This document shows, piece by piece, positions 53,294 to 64,000 of a DNA stretch of 64,000 bases. The position numbers were made by a program, and so were the translations under genes. The stretch spans positions 68,165,594 to 68,229,593 of the forward strand of contig NC_092860.1 in NCBI RefSeq assembly GCF_032062135.1. The letters run 5' to 3'. The notes beneath the pieces are model-generated. The model was not told the origin of the DNA. It saw only the letters and a list, made by a program, of their open reading frames with translations, and made no database searches. This DNA comes from Pyxicephalus adspersus. Lineage: Eukaryota > Chordata > Amphibia > Anura > Pyxicephalidae. Numbering within the stretch: the stretch's first letter is position 1; every line of letters starts with the position of its first letter.

Positions 53294-53701
53294 ATAATAA
53301 CATGGGACTGCTGGTGATAATTAAAGGAGATATAACTAACTAGTAGAGTTGAACCTGTCATAATACTATTTGACAATACAATATATACAGTATTAGTTAA
53401 TAAAAGACTACATGTAGTCACTATACATTGTGTTGCTGGTAATTACTGAAAGAGATGTCAACTACATTACATTATATTTTGTCTGTTGTGGATGTTTTTA
53501 TTATAGCTGATTTGTTGCACATGAGCTTAGTTACGCATAATAATGCGTGTTACCACTCCTATATTAGGGTGTTTTGTTTTCCTGTTTGATGTACTCATCT
53601 ATCTTGCTATCTTATACTATTGGTGATATATTGTTATAATTTTTTTTTAACTAGTATTTATATAGGGCCAGCATAATATGCAACAAAGTCAGTAGTCATT
53701 T

Positions 53702-53702
<1 letters not shown>
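53294..53702. other. No recognised feature
   Basis: AT-rich spacer between the transposon and a microsatellite. Confidence 0.4.
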
Positions 53703-53776
<74 letters not shown>

Positions 53777-53782
53777 TATATA
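53703..53782. repeat. (TA)n microsatellite
   Basis: About 70 bp of pure TA followed by a short AAATATATAT stretch. Confidence 0.95.
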
Positions 53783-54428
53783 TCTCGCAAGAGAAAGAAA
53801 AAGAGATAAAGATATAATATTATTGTTAATTGATACTTTTCATGTGTACAAATACGTTATCTGTGTTTCATTTCCCTGTGTTTCATACTTTGCTGGCCAT
53901 TTAGCACAATAGTTATAGTGTTTGTACTGTTTTAATGCTTAAAAGACTAATTTGCCATTATTAGGTTAATGTTAAAGTATCAAATGTTCATGCTATGTTG
54001 CAGTACTTTAGGCCATATTGGTTTTCATGTTTCAATGTTTGCCCTATGCAACTTTTGCAGTCCAGATTGCCATAAACCGATGGGTCCAAATCAGTCATTT
54101 ACTAAATGTACTGAAAAGTCAATGTTTCTTGGGTCATTGCCTATTTTGCATTGATTGTACTTGTTTTTGGAAAATTCCTTGTAAATATCTCAAATGATGA
54201 TTTATCTATGATTTTCTTATCATGGAATGTGACAGAAGAAATGACAGCACCTGTTTTGGTTTAGTTTTTGTATACTTTGATTCATAAATATTGGTATTTT
54301 TTTTTGTGGTATATATTTTGTTTGAATATTGGTAAAAATGTGGATGTTAATCTCATTTTAGTCTCATTATTGTTGACTAGCATCTAATGTTGAACTTTTA
54401 CATTAAGCCCACCTCTCCCCACCAGTGT
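53783..54428. other. No recognised feature
   Basis: AT-rich, no motif seen. Confidence 0.4.
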
Positions 54429-54643
54429 CAAGAAGCAGTGGGCTTTATCTTTTTAAAACTCACAAAGACTATTGGGTGAACCTGGGTGATCCAACAAACC
54501 AGGAATGGATTTCTTAAAATCATGTGGTATTGTTTTGTGAATGTCCTCAATCTTGGACCAAACCCTTTCCAAGTTTACTTTTAAACACCCAAGTTCACCC
54601 AAGATGCTATATCTTCACTCCTGGGGAACTTTGAATAACTTAG
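54429..54643. mobile_element. Palindromic MITE, diverged relative of 30873-31094
   Basis: Left: GGGTGAACCTGGGTGATCC and AGGAATGGATT. The right half complemented gives GGGTGAACTTGGGTG and TTGGAAAGGGTTTGGTCC. The outer parts CACAAAGACTATT and its counterpart, a CCCCAGGAGTGAAG-type stretch, are more diverged. The arrangement and central CTTGGACCA word are as in the 30873 element. Confidence 0.65.
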
Positions 54644-54661
54644 GCCCTATACATTAATTTA

Positions 54662-54663
54662 AA

Positions 54664-54713
<50 letters not shown>

Positions 54714-54715
54714 TT
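54662..54715. repeat. A tract, (TA)n and T tract
   Basis: Poly-A, then (AT)n, then poly-T; the whole block is self-complementary. Confidence 0.9.
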
Positions 54716-55079
54716 GCTAGCACTCCTACTTACATTACACAGCTGGGTTAACCCTGCCCCATTGGACAGGAAAGATTGTATCCTATGATTCCTGTTGTAT
54801 CTCCGGGGCCATCTGGTGGTCGGCTTTTGACATTGCAGTCCGAATCTCAAGTAATTGGCATAGCTTAAATAGAGGGAGAATTTTTGTGTCAATTGTTTGT
54901 ACATACAAAATGGCAGTCTGGACCCGTTTTCTGCCAATAAATAAGCATGTGATTATGCTCTGATTAAAAGGTCAAAGGCTCTTCACTAATATAACACCCT
55001 AAAAGTTGACATATTAGCAGGGGGGAGAAGGTGTGGAGCAGGAAACACATTTTTCAAAATGTTGCACTCCAAAGTTTCT
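54716..55079. other. No certain feature
   Basis: 54720-54960 has a more even composition, with CTCCGGGGCCATCTGGTGG, and might be an old repeat. No termini or coding match. Confidence 0.35.
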
Positions 55080-57300
55080 GCATAAGAATTAAATTAATTT
55101 TTATAGAGCAAATTGTGATAAGAAAAATAATGGGGTTTTACTGGCCTTTAGGAAAAATTTGAAATTTAGTTCACAAGATGTTCTTAAAGATCCAGGGGGG
55201 AGGTATATTTTAGTTGTAGGTCAAATTGAAACACAACTGCTATCAGTTGTATCATATTATGCACCTAATGAGGGTCAAGTCGCCTTTTTAGGCTCTATGT
55301 TGCAATAGATATGGTCCAGGGTCAAGGGACCTCTTATTTTATTGGGGGATTCCAACTTGGCCCTGGACCATGTCTGGGACAAAACAAGCTTGGGCAGATC
55401 TAGGAACCCCCCACGAAAAAGTCTTAACCTCTCACGGGTATTGAGATGGTATGACCTTGTGGATTCATGGAGGGAAATGAACCTATTGTTTAAAGATTAC
55501 ACATTTTATTCAGTCGCTCACAATCAATACTTGTGCATAGACCATATTTTTGTGCAATCCCAACTTCTACCAGACCTGTTAAAGGCTAAAATATTGTCTA
55601 CACCCTGTTTAGATCATGATCCCTTGATAATCCAACTGTCAGGTCTTCAAAATCCTAAAGGGGAATTTAAATAGAGAATAAATGAAAGTTTGATTTACGG
55701 ATACAGAACTCCAAAGGGAAGTGGAAACCTCTTTTGGAGATTTTTTTCAAATTATTAAAGCGAATGACACTTCACCATCTAATAATTGAGAGGCTCATAA
55801 GGCCTATATAAGGGGGGAAATATAATAATGTTATTGAGGAAAAATTTAAAGAATATCATAGATGTCAGTTACAACATAAAGAGAACCCTCATGCTGATTC
55901 AAAATTACAATTAGAAACAACGCGTACAGAACTTAACCTAATTTGACCACTAGGGTGGAGAAATCATTGCGTTGGGGCGGGCATAAATTCTTTCTCTGGA
56001 GTGATAAACTGTGAAAACTCTTAGCCAATAAGGTAAATCCTAGGCCAAAGCTGCATAATTTACCTAAAATCAAACCTAAAGTTGGTAAAGTAACACAAAA
56101 TCCTGAAAAAATACTACAGTCCTTTGAGGAATTTTATAAGAAATTATACAGCGTATCAAAACCGCTCACCAAGAGAGAGATATCAGCTTTTCTCCACAAG
56201 GTCAATCTCCCTAAATTGAAATCTAAACACACGGAAATGTTGGAGAAGCCATTCCCACTGGAAGAACTGGCTAACATTATTAAACATCTAGGGATGGGCA
56301 GTTACCCGGGCCCGGACAGCTTCTCTACGCTTACTATAAATTCTTTAAGTCTATTCTAGCCCCACACTTGGTGGAGTATTTTAACTTCGTGAGGGAGGGA
56401 CAATCTGTTCCTTGTTATGCAAATAGAGCATATATTAGTATAATTCCTAAACAAGGAAAAGATTCATCAGAGATCTCCAATTACAGACCTATCTCTTTGA
56501 TTAACTGTGATCTTAAAATTATGACTAAACTTGCCTATCCTGGCAGTTCGATTGGGGACCTTTGTAGGGTCCTATATTCACCCAGCCCAGGTGGGTTTTA
56601 GACTAAATAGGCAAGTCCCAGACCAGACAAGACGAGTGAGGGACCTCATCTCATTAGTAAACTCAAACCGAGATGGTGGTTCCCATAGACAGGCAATGCT
56701 TCTAAATATTGACCTCCAGAAGGCGTTCGATAGCCTTTTCTGGATTTATCTGAACAAAGTGTTATTAGCAATGGGATTCAACCCATTTTTTATCTCCCTC
56801 TTAAGTTCTCCTTTTAATTCCCCAGAGGTTAAAATTTCGCTGGGAGGATATCTTTCAAAATATATAGCAATTAGGAGGGGTACTAGACAGGGCTGTCCCC
56901 TCTTTTGTTTGAGTTAGCAATAGAACCTCTAGTGAAAGCAATAAGGGCCAAACAAGACATCCAGGGAATAAAATGTGGGCAAACTCTCTATTTGTGGATT
57001 ATATATTGATGTTTATATAATCACCAATTACAACACTCCCCAATCTTTATAGGCTAGGTCTCTAGATGACTTTGCTTTAGTATCAGTTCTACAAATTATT
57101 AAAACTAAATCGCAAGCTTTAAATATCAATCTTCCTATAAGGATAGTGGAATCTATCAAAAGTAAATTTGACTTAATTTGGGATGGTAGTTCCATGCAAT
57201 ATCCAGGGGTCATGCGGTGCATAAAATATTTATTCCAGACCAGGAAGCCAAGGTATTCACAGATCTTCTGGAAGCTGCAGAGATGGTGAAAGCTTTACTT
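55080..57300 (+). pseudogene. L1/Tx1-type LINE ORF2, plus strand (5'- and 3'-truncated)
   Basis: The endonuclease half starts at GGRYILVVGQIETQLLSVVS. The frame 55342-55674 has LLGDSNLALDHVWD (GGDFN usual), YLCIDHIFVQSQLLPDLLKA and LDHDPLIIQL (SDHDP usual). The linker is stop-rich to 56340. RT follows at 56368-56917: IPKQGKDSSEISNYRPISLI, then GFRLNRQVPD, NIDLQKAFDSLFWIYLNKVL (first catalytic Asp) and RRGTRQGCPL. The FADD block is not readable, and similarity fades after 57000. Confidence 0.8.
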
Positions 57301-57892
57301 CACCCCCACACCTCCCTCCTCCCCTAGTAGCACATTGCGACAGCAACAATATACTCAATCCTCAAGACCCTCCTCCACAAGATCTTAGGCGCACATCGCC
57401 CCTACTTTACCTTATTACTAGAAATTTCATTATGGAATTTCATGGGGAGCCTGTGTTTCATCAGTTTAGAATATGTTGACCACTAGATGGAGTTGGTGGT
57501 CTTTTTTGCTCACACTACACATGTATGATTTTCTCCTCTTCACTGCAATGCATGGAAATGGCAAAAACGGAAAGATGGAGAACTGTTTATACTTGATTTT
57601 GTTTCCTGCTGTTTTTGAATCCCACATTGGGAAAAAAGGAAGTTGCTTAATAGTAGTATATTATGGGACAACCATTTTGTTATTTGTTTGTTCTTTTTTT
57701 GGGTATGCCTTCTACATCAATGATACCAGATGCCTCACTACCTCATCTATCCTGGTTCCATTTTTGACATTTTCTTCACACATGGAGGGACTCCATTACC
57801 CTGTGCCGCTGCTCAGCTGGGACGACGACACAGGACTGCACTTGTACATGATTCCAAATATTTTAGTTCTTTTTCCCCATTAACCTCCTTGA

Positions 57893-58700
57893 ATGAAAAT
57901 TTTGTCTTGGAATGTAAAGGGACTGAGGTCACCCAACAAGCGTACCACCATCCTGCGCCATCTAAAAAAGTTTCAGACGGATATAACCATTCTTCAGGAG
58001 ACACACTTTTCATCTTTACACTTTCATTTGATGGCTAGAGATTGGATGGGAGAGGTATGGGGGGCTCCAGCCACAGGCCGCAAGGCCAGTGTGCTTATTC
58101 TCCTACATAAGAAGTTGCAGTACTCCACAATCTCGAAATCTTCCAACGGTAGATGGGCGTCCATGACTGTCCAATTCCAAGCCCATGCATTAACTTTGCT
58201 AGTGGTCTATGATCCTAATTCAGACAGTCTGCTGTTCTACAACAACTTACTTGCTAAAGTGCAAACACTTCCTAAAGCGTCTCTGACTGTAGCCAGGGAC
58301 TTTAATGTAGTAACCAGCTTCGTGAAAGATAGACACCCACCACCACCCAAACAGGGCTATATGACCACCAATGATAAAGTGTTTCTTTTCTTTGTTACAG
58401 GGACTGGTTTAACAGATTCTTGGAGGCACCTTCACCTCTTGGAAAAGGACTTTATGCATATGTCACAGCTTCATTCAACCATATCTAGATTGGATACTAT
58501 TTTGCTTTCTGATGATTTACTGTTTAAAATTGATTCTGCTGACATCCACCCCCTTGTGATCTGGGATCATGCCTCAGTTTGTGACTTTGGCAGATGGTTT
58601 TCTTCACAAAACCGAGTTTGTATGGCGGTTCCCTGTCTATTTGGCCAAAGATGAATCGTTTCAACAACAGCTACAGTACTGGTGGCATGATTATCATAAA
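57893..58700 (+). pseudogene. L1/Tx1-type ORF2 endonuclease, long open frame from Met
   Basis: A 253-codon open frame begins MKILSWNVKGLRSPNKRTTI, the canonical ORF2 start with catalytic Asn in WNVKGL. LQETHFSS carries the catalytic Glu. The metal-site block reads ARDFNVVTS, where GDFN has become RDFN. SRLDTILLSDDL keeps the Asp. WDHASV replaces SDHAPV, losing Ser but keeping Asp-His. Frame continuity over the whole domain makes it the best-preserved L1 endonuclease here, though two substitutions in conserved motifs argue against activity. It follows a different L1 (ending near 57300), so it is a separate copy. Confidence 0.85.
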
Positions 58701-59600
58701 GCGGTTCATAAAGACAACCTTCACCTGTATTGGAAATCAGCCAAAGCAGTTATCTGTGATAAAATAATGGCTTATGTTACCTCAACTAAAAAAGAGACCC
58801 TGCGCAAATACTACAGCTAGGCAGGCTTACATGGTATATTAATCGTCTTTGTCCTTATTGGACAAGGAATCAGGGATGCAAGCGTAAAGGTCTTGTGATT
58901 TCTGGATTGGTCAGTACAATGCCACTATTCACTCATACCGTTAGGTTGAATTCTTTCGGTATGGCAAAAAATCTGGGAAATTACTGGCCAATCTTACAAA
59001 AGGTTTTAGAGCTCCCCCCCAAGTTACAGCTATTAGGGACAGGTGCCAGGTGGTTCACAAATCACCCAAAGAGATAGCCACTACTTTTGCATCCTGTTAC
59101 GAAGCATAATATACCTCCCAAAATAATGACTTAATTCAAGGGAAGGCTTTCCTAGACCGCTTAGGTCTTCCAAAGCTAACTGAGGAGGAACTGGGCTGTC
59201 TGAATAGGTCTATAAGGGAAGAGGAAGTGACAAGAGCTATTAGGAGCTCAGCTAACTTTAAGGCACCAGGTCCAGATGGTCTGCCGTCTGAGTTTTACAA
59301 AATCTTGGCCACTAAGGTTATGCCATCACTGACAGCATTATATAAATTCCATGTATTCTCATGCCTCATACCTGGATTTTGGACATCTAGCATTTATCAA
59401 GGTTCTTCCAAAAAAGCATAAAGATCCTTTAGATCCCAGATCCTATCGCCCTATTTCTTTGTTGAATAAGGATGTGAAGTTATTTTCAAAAATTTTAGCA
59501 GACCGCTTAGCTAGAATTTTTTCCCGGTTGGTTAGACCTGTACAGATAGGATGGTCCATTATTTTCCTTTTAGGATACTCTATATTAATGTCTAGATGGA
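58701..59600 (+). pseudogene. L1/Tx1-type ORF2 linker and RT start
   Basis: It continues from the endonuclease with frameshifts. An AVHKDNLHLYWKSAKAVICD helix leads on. RT entry is SSANFKAPGPDGLPSEFYKI (59240-59310), followed by FIKVLPKKHKDPLDPRSYRP and ISLLNKDVKLFSKILADRL. It ends after RPVQIG near 59545, in the GFxxxR block, before the catalytic palm. The remaining 50-100 bp before the hAT element cannot be assigned. Confidence 0.8.
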
Positions 59601-60069
59601 GACTTTAGGCAAATCTACCACAATGGGTCTGGTTGTTTCCTAGCAGTAGTAATAAGTAGGGAAGTGCGAGCAAGATTTGTAAATTCGATCTCACGGCAAA
59701 TCGGTCCCTTCTTGCTTACCGAACATTTAAGCGAGAACGGCCTTGTGATTAACCATGAGGTCTTGTTCTCGCCGAAAAAACAAGGGAAAAAGCAGGGGAC
59801 GGGAACAGTGACTATTTCTGGCAGGAATGGTGAGGCTGGGAGCGAATCATTTGCTCCCAGGATGCACAGCAAGGCCCAGCAGCCCAATCAGGAGGGATCT
59901 GAGCACAAGCAAATATACAGGGAAGGAGGGAGGGGTTAGTCACTCTATCTTGTGTTCTGTGTGAAGGAAAGAAGCAGGGAGAGAAGTGCATTGTGAAATG
60001 GAAAGGTTAGGAGCCTTCTATATATCTGGAAATATACAGATTTTGCAGTTTTTAAAGCTACCTTGCCAT

Positions 60070-61280
60070 TATTGATATTTTATTCTTATACCCATTGCTA
60101 TCCATCAAAAAAGCCAGAAAAATTATTGTATTTCTCTAAAATAAAATACAGATATTTCATTCTGATACCACTTGCTATCAAAAAAGGCAGAAAAATTTCT
60201 GTATGTCTCTCAAAAGATACAGATATTTCATTCTGATACCACTTGCTATTTATCAAAAAAGCCAGAAAATGTTCTGTATTACTCTCAAAAAAGCCAGAAA
60301 ATTTCATTCTGATCCCACTTGCTATCTATCAATAAAGCCAGAAACATTTCTGTATTACTCTCAAAAATATACAGATATTTCATTCTGATCGGACTTGCTA
60401 TCTATCAAAAAAGCCAAAAAAAAAATTTGTATTTCTCCCAAAAAATACAGATATTTTATTCTGATAAAACTTGCTATCAAAAAAGCCAGAAAAAATTCTG
60501 TAGTTTTCTTAAAAAATACAGATATTTCATTCTGATACCACTTGCTAAACATCACAAAAGCCAGAAAAAATTCTATATTACTCCGCAAAAAATACAGATA
60601 TTTCATTCTGATACCATTTGCTATCAAAAAAGCCAGAACAATTTCTGTATTACTCTCAAAAAAATACAGATATTTCATTCTGATACCACTTACTATCTAT
60701 CCAAAAAGCCAGAAAAGTGTCTGTATTTCTCCATAAAATACAGATATTTCATTCTTATCCCACTTGCTATCTATCAAAAAAGCCAGAAAAATGTCTGTAT
60801 TACTCTCAAAAATATACAGATATTTCATCCTGATCCCACTTGCTATCTAACAAAAAAAAACAGAAAAAAGTCTGTATTTCTCTCAAAAAAATACAGATAT
60901 TTCATTCTGATACCACTTGCTATCAAAAAAGCAAGAAAAATTTCTGTATTTCTCTCAAAAAATACAGATATTTCATTCTGATACAACTTGCTATCTATCA
61001 AAAAGCCAGAAAAAATCTGTATTTCTCTCAAAAAATACAGTTATTTCATTCTGATACCACTTGCTATCTATCAAAAAAGCCAGAAAAAATTCTGTAATAC
61101 TCTCAAAAATACAGATATTTCATTCTGATCCCACTTGCTATAACAAAAACCCAGAAAAATTTCTGTATTACTCTTAAAAAAATACAGATATTTCATTCTG
61201 ATACCACTTGCTATCTATCAAAAAAGCCAGAAAAATGTCTGTATTACTCCCAAAAAAATACAGATATTTCATTTAATTCA
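60070..61280 (+). repeat. Satellite-like tandem array, about 75-bp unit, 16 copies
   Basis: The unit has the form TACAGATATTTCATTCTGAT, ACCACTTGCTATCTATC, AAAAAAGCCAGAAAAATT, TCTGTATTACTCTCAAAAA. TATTTCATTCTGAT-type starts recur near 60150, 60221, 60371, 60448, 60521, 60594, 60667, 60741, 60893, 60965, 61037, 61104, 61185 and others. Unit length varies from about 67 to 81 through loss or gain of CTAT and A runs. The long repetitive open frame on either strand (YRYFILIPLAIYQKSQK units) is a by-product of the repeat, not a gene. Confidence 0.9.
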
Positions 61281-61707
61281 AATTCAAAAATAGATATTTT
61301 ATTGTTTGATACCTCTTGCTATTTACCAAAGAAGACCGTTTGGTACAGGTGCATTTTTGCCCGAATTAGTTGTCAAACAGGTCTGAGATGTGTGCGGAGC
61401 ACAAGTACGCTGGTAGATTTATTGAGAGGGCGGACTACAATCATACAGTCACGTCATGTGGAGAGTATTGTGGACTGGGTTTAAGGGGCCTCAAGTGCAG
61501 CAGGCTATTCCTCTACAGCAGCAGCAACCAGCACAGCTGTGACAGGAGCAAAAACAGGAGTTAGCGTGGCCAGTACCTTCCGATGACTCTGTGTTGTTGT
61601 TTGACGAACAGCCTGAGCATCTGTCATTGCGAATTTCAGAGCAGGAGGCAGACTTTGAGACCCTTGGAGAGTGTGATTAGCACTTGCTGGACGAGGGTTC
61701 TGCATCA

Positions 61708-62760
61708 GGGCTCACCGCCTCCTCCTCCTTCTGCTGCTGCTCCCGCCGCCTGTCAGTTCTCCATTCACTTAAATTGTATTACACACTTCAGGGTGGCATT
61801 GACGATGCACTACACCAAGCTCTAGATGTCAGTTACCAATGCGGCCCACGCTCTGTCTCAGGGCCCATCGCCTCCTCCTCCTGCTGCTGTTGCTGCTGCC
61901 TGACAGTACTCCATTCACTTAAATTGTATTACACACTTCAGGTGGCATTCACGATGCACTACACCCAGCTCTAGATGTCAGTTACCTATGCGGTCCATGC
62001 TCCTTCTCAGGGTCAACTGCCTCCTCCTCCTGATGCTGCTGCTGCTGCCGCCAACTGTTAGTATTCCATTCACCTAAATTGTATTACACACTTCGGGATG
62101 GCATTGACGATGCACTACATCAAGCTCTAGATGTCAGTTACTAATGCAGGCCAAGCCTCTTCTCAGGGCCCACCGCCTCCTCTTTCTGCTCTTGCTGCCG
62201 CCTATCAGTATTCCATTCACCTTAATTGTTGTACACACTTCGGGATGGCATTGACGATGCACTACATCCAGCTCTAGATGTCAGTTACCAATGCGGTCCA
62301 CGCTCCTTCTCAGGGCCCACGGCCTCCTCTTCCTGTTGTTGCTGCCGCCTGTCAGTACTCTATTCACTTAAATTGTATTACACACTTTGGGGTGGCATTG
62401 ACACTGTACTACACCCAGCTCTAGATGTCAGTTACCAATGCAGGCCAAGCCTCTTACCAGGGCACACTACCTCCTCTTTCTGCTGTTGCTGCCGCCTGTC
62501 ATTCACTAAAATTGTACACCTCCGGGGTGGCATTGATGATGCACTACACCCAGCTCCAGATGCCAGTTACCAATGCGGTCCACACTCTGTCTCAGGGCCC
62601 ACTGCCTCCTCCTCCTGATGTTGCTGCAGCTGCCACCTCTGGACTCTGTCATTGTGCCACTCTGTGGTCTCCGCCTGATGCTGCTGCTGCCGCCACCTCT
62701 GTGGCCTCCTCCTGATGTTGCTGCAGCCGCCTATCAGTACTCCATTTACTAAAATTTTAC
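61708..62760 (+). repeat. Tandem array, about 150-bp unit, seven copies
   Basis: Units start with GGGCCCACCGCCTCCTC-type text at about 61708, 61861, 62010, 62166, 62313, 62460 and 62595 (periods 135-156). Each unit carries a CTGCTGCTG-rich stretch, TGTCAGTATTCCATTCAC, TAAATTGTATTACACACTTC, GGGTGGCATTGACGATGCAC and TAGATGTCAGTTACCAATGC. The copies degrade towards the right. Translated frames are repeat artefacts. Confidence 0.9.
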
Positions 62761-63464
62761 ACTTCTGGGTGGCATTGATGCACTACACCCAGCTCTCCAT
62801 GACTCTTACCAATGCGGTCTCCCTGGCGATAGCTGGCCAGAGGCCACACATTGCTACTGCTCTTGCTGACCCACACTCTGTCTCTGGTCCTCCATTCTTT
62901 TGCCTAATGTCACTGCACTACTTGTCCACAAAATTATGGGTGGCATTCCTAACAAATGTCATCCAGGTCATGATGCCAGCTAGCAATTATTATTATTAAT
63001 AGAAAGAATTTATATACTGTAACCACATTATGCAGCTATATAAATTAAATAGGGGTGCATACAATAAATAGAAATGCATTCTTTATGGGTGGCATTCCTA
63101 ACACATTTCATCCACGTCATGATGCTGTTTTGATGGCAGAGACTGTTGCTAGTTGGTTGAGTTCACCCTTTCTAAATGTCCTAATGTTTATGCTGCATTC
63201 TGGATGCTGTCCATCATGCAAAAATCCTATTTGCCTGCTGTCACTTTGCCTGCCATTTTCTGGAAAACCACAAAGTCTTTTGGAACTTTTGTATTTTTCC
63301 TTGTTGCCATTGTTCTCTTACACTTACATATCAAATTTGGTGGTTCTGACATGTATAGGGGCTTTGCTAATAAGGTTTAAAGTTGGCCCTTTGACTTTAT
63401 TGGAATTTCGCCGAGGTCTCAGAGGTCTCTGCGAGACTCTCAGAGGTCTTCTCACTCATCCCTA

Positions 63465-64000
63465 GTAACAAGATTAGTTTCCAGTATGTTATTCGGGGGG
63501 GCAGATAATTTACAAGTTTCTTATGCTGCCAAGATCCTATTTGGGAGAAGGTATACAGCTTATAGGTATAGGTATACAGGTTATAAGGAACAAATTGGGT
63601 TTATCCAACAGCTGTGGCATAGGCATTAGCAGCTCTCTATTCCACCCAACCCTCCCAAAAAATCTTTTTGAGATGCAAGAGATTTTCTGTCAAGAGATCC
63701 TCTTTACCTTCAATAAAGGGAACCCAAAGATCCTTTTATGCAGAACTTCGGGATTAGAGGTGGATAGTCCACAAACAGCCTATGTAAAGCTTTCTGAAGG
63801 TGCATCCACCTATGGGTCAAAGATGGGAATAAGATTGTTCAAGTTTTCCAGCATTTGGAAAAGCATGGTGACACCCTTGAAAGTCTTCACTTATCTCCGG
63901 TATCAGCAAAGTACAGGAGATAAGTGAGTACATGGACAACAAGACAGAGGTTTCCTACATCGCCGGACAAGGTGAAATTAGGATTGTCTGTTTTTAGACA
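63465..64000. other. Unassigned DNA at the window end
   Basis: A plus-strand frame (63523-63927) is open for 134 codons but no motif was recognised. Because the hAT element sits at 63464, this stretch should be the continuation of the DNA at 59545-59656, which is also unassigned. Confidence 0.35.

Larger units (their letters stand above)
59657..63464. mobile_element. Large non-autonomous hAT-like element with internal tandem arrays
   Basis: The left end is TAGGGAAGTGCGAGCAAGA and the right end complemented is TAGGGATGAGTGAGAAGAC. The 8-bp flanks GTAATAAG (59649-59656) and GTAACAAG (63465-63472) form a target duplication with one mismatch. The TIR matches that of the element at 46525-47578, so both belong to one family. 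The 3808-bp interior holds two tandem arrays (60070-61280 and 61708-62760) and no recognisable transposase. The right subterminal region has GGTCTCAGAGGTCTCTGCGA repeats. Confidence 0.8.

Noticed and set aside
60319..60981. 220-codon open frame of YRYFILIPLA-type repeats
   Set aside because: It is a frame through the 75-bp tandem array; the opposite strand is equally open, and unit indels shift the frame.
61583..62715. Several overlapping open frames rich in Ser, Cys and Leu
   Set aside because: They lie in the 150-bp tandem array with CTG-rich parts; the frames change with each unit.
1..64000. CRISPR arrays, operons, ribosome binding sites, rRNA genes
   Set aside because: The window is vertebrate-like genomic DNA. 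Tandem arrays lack unique spacers, and no rRNA-like stretch was seen.

Overview
The window looks like intergenic and intronic DNA of a vertebrate, most likely a frog or other amphibian. No bacterial-style gene organisation is present. The DNA is AT-rich and packed with decayed CR1, L2 and L1/Tx1-type LINEs, Ty3/gypsy retrotransposons, Penelope-like elements, hAT-like DNA transposons, palindromic MITEs and a tRNA-derived SINE. This mixture is typical of amphibian genomes. The organism call is an inference from repeat content; no species marker was seen.

One host gene is supported. Three exons on the minus strand (31774-31956, 31552-31689 and 22941-23021) have matching splice phases. Together they encode the end of a semaphorin sema domain and the start of its PSI domain, and they look most like class 6 semaphorins. 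The first intron is only 84 bp. The second is about 8.5 kb and is filled with L1, LTR, MITE and CR1 sequence. The remaining exons were not found or lie outside the window.

Layout. 1-710: hAT-like end, then a SINE with a perfect 12-bp target duplication. 900-6250: pile-up of Ty3/gypsy pieces in both orientations, with a Penelope-like fragment between them. 6300-7900: a module flanked by long inverted repeats. 7900-10400: 5' part of an L1, then a Penelope-like element followed by a decayed hammerhead-like motif. 11.9-18.1 kb: one minus-strand L1 split by a Ty3/gypsy insertion (14091-16630). 19-21.2 kb: more L1 pieces and a second hammerhead-like motif. 21.6-24.2 kb: CR1, the semaphorin PSI exon and an RTE-like LINE tail. 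24.2-29.2 kb: LTR pieces and a rearranged minus-strand L1. 29.3-32 kb: MITEs and two semaphorin exons. 33-35 kb: two further hammerhead-like motifs and an LTR. 35.5-37.3 kb: minus-strand CR1. 38-43 kb: minus-strand L1. 44.2-52 kb: a long plus-strand CR1 broken by at least three nested insertions. 52.7-53.3 kb: DNA transposon with paired terminal and subterminal inverted repeats. 55-59.6 kb: two plus-strand L1 copies. 59.7-63.5 kb: a 3.8-kb hAT-like element that carries two unrelated tandem-repeat arrays.

Almost every coding stretch except the semaphorin exons contains stops, frameshifts or deletions and should be read as a pseudogene. Family names rest on recognised protein motifs and terminal structures read by eye; no database search was possible. 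Edges of repeats without a target duplication are approximate, often by tens of bases.
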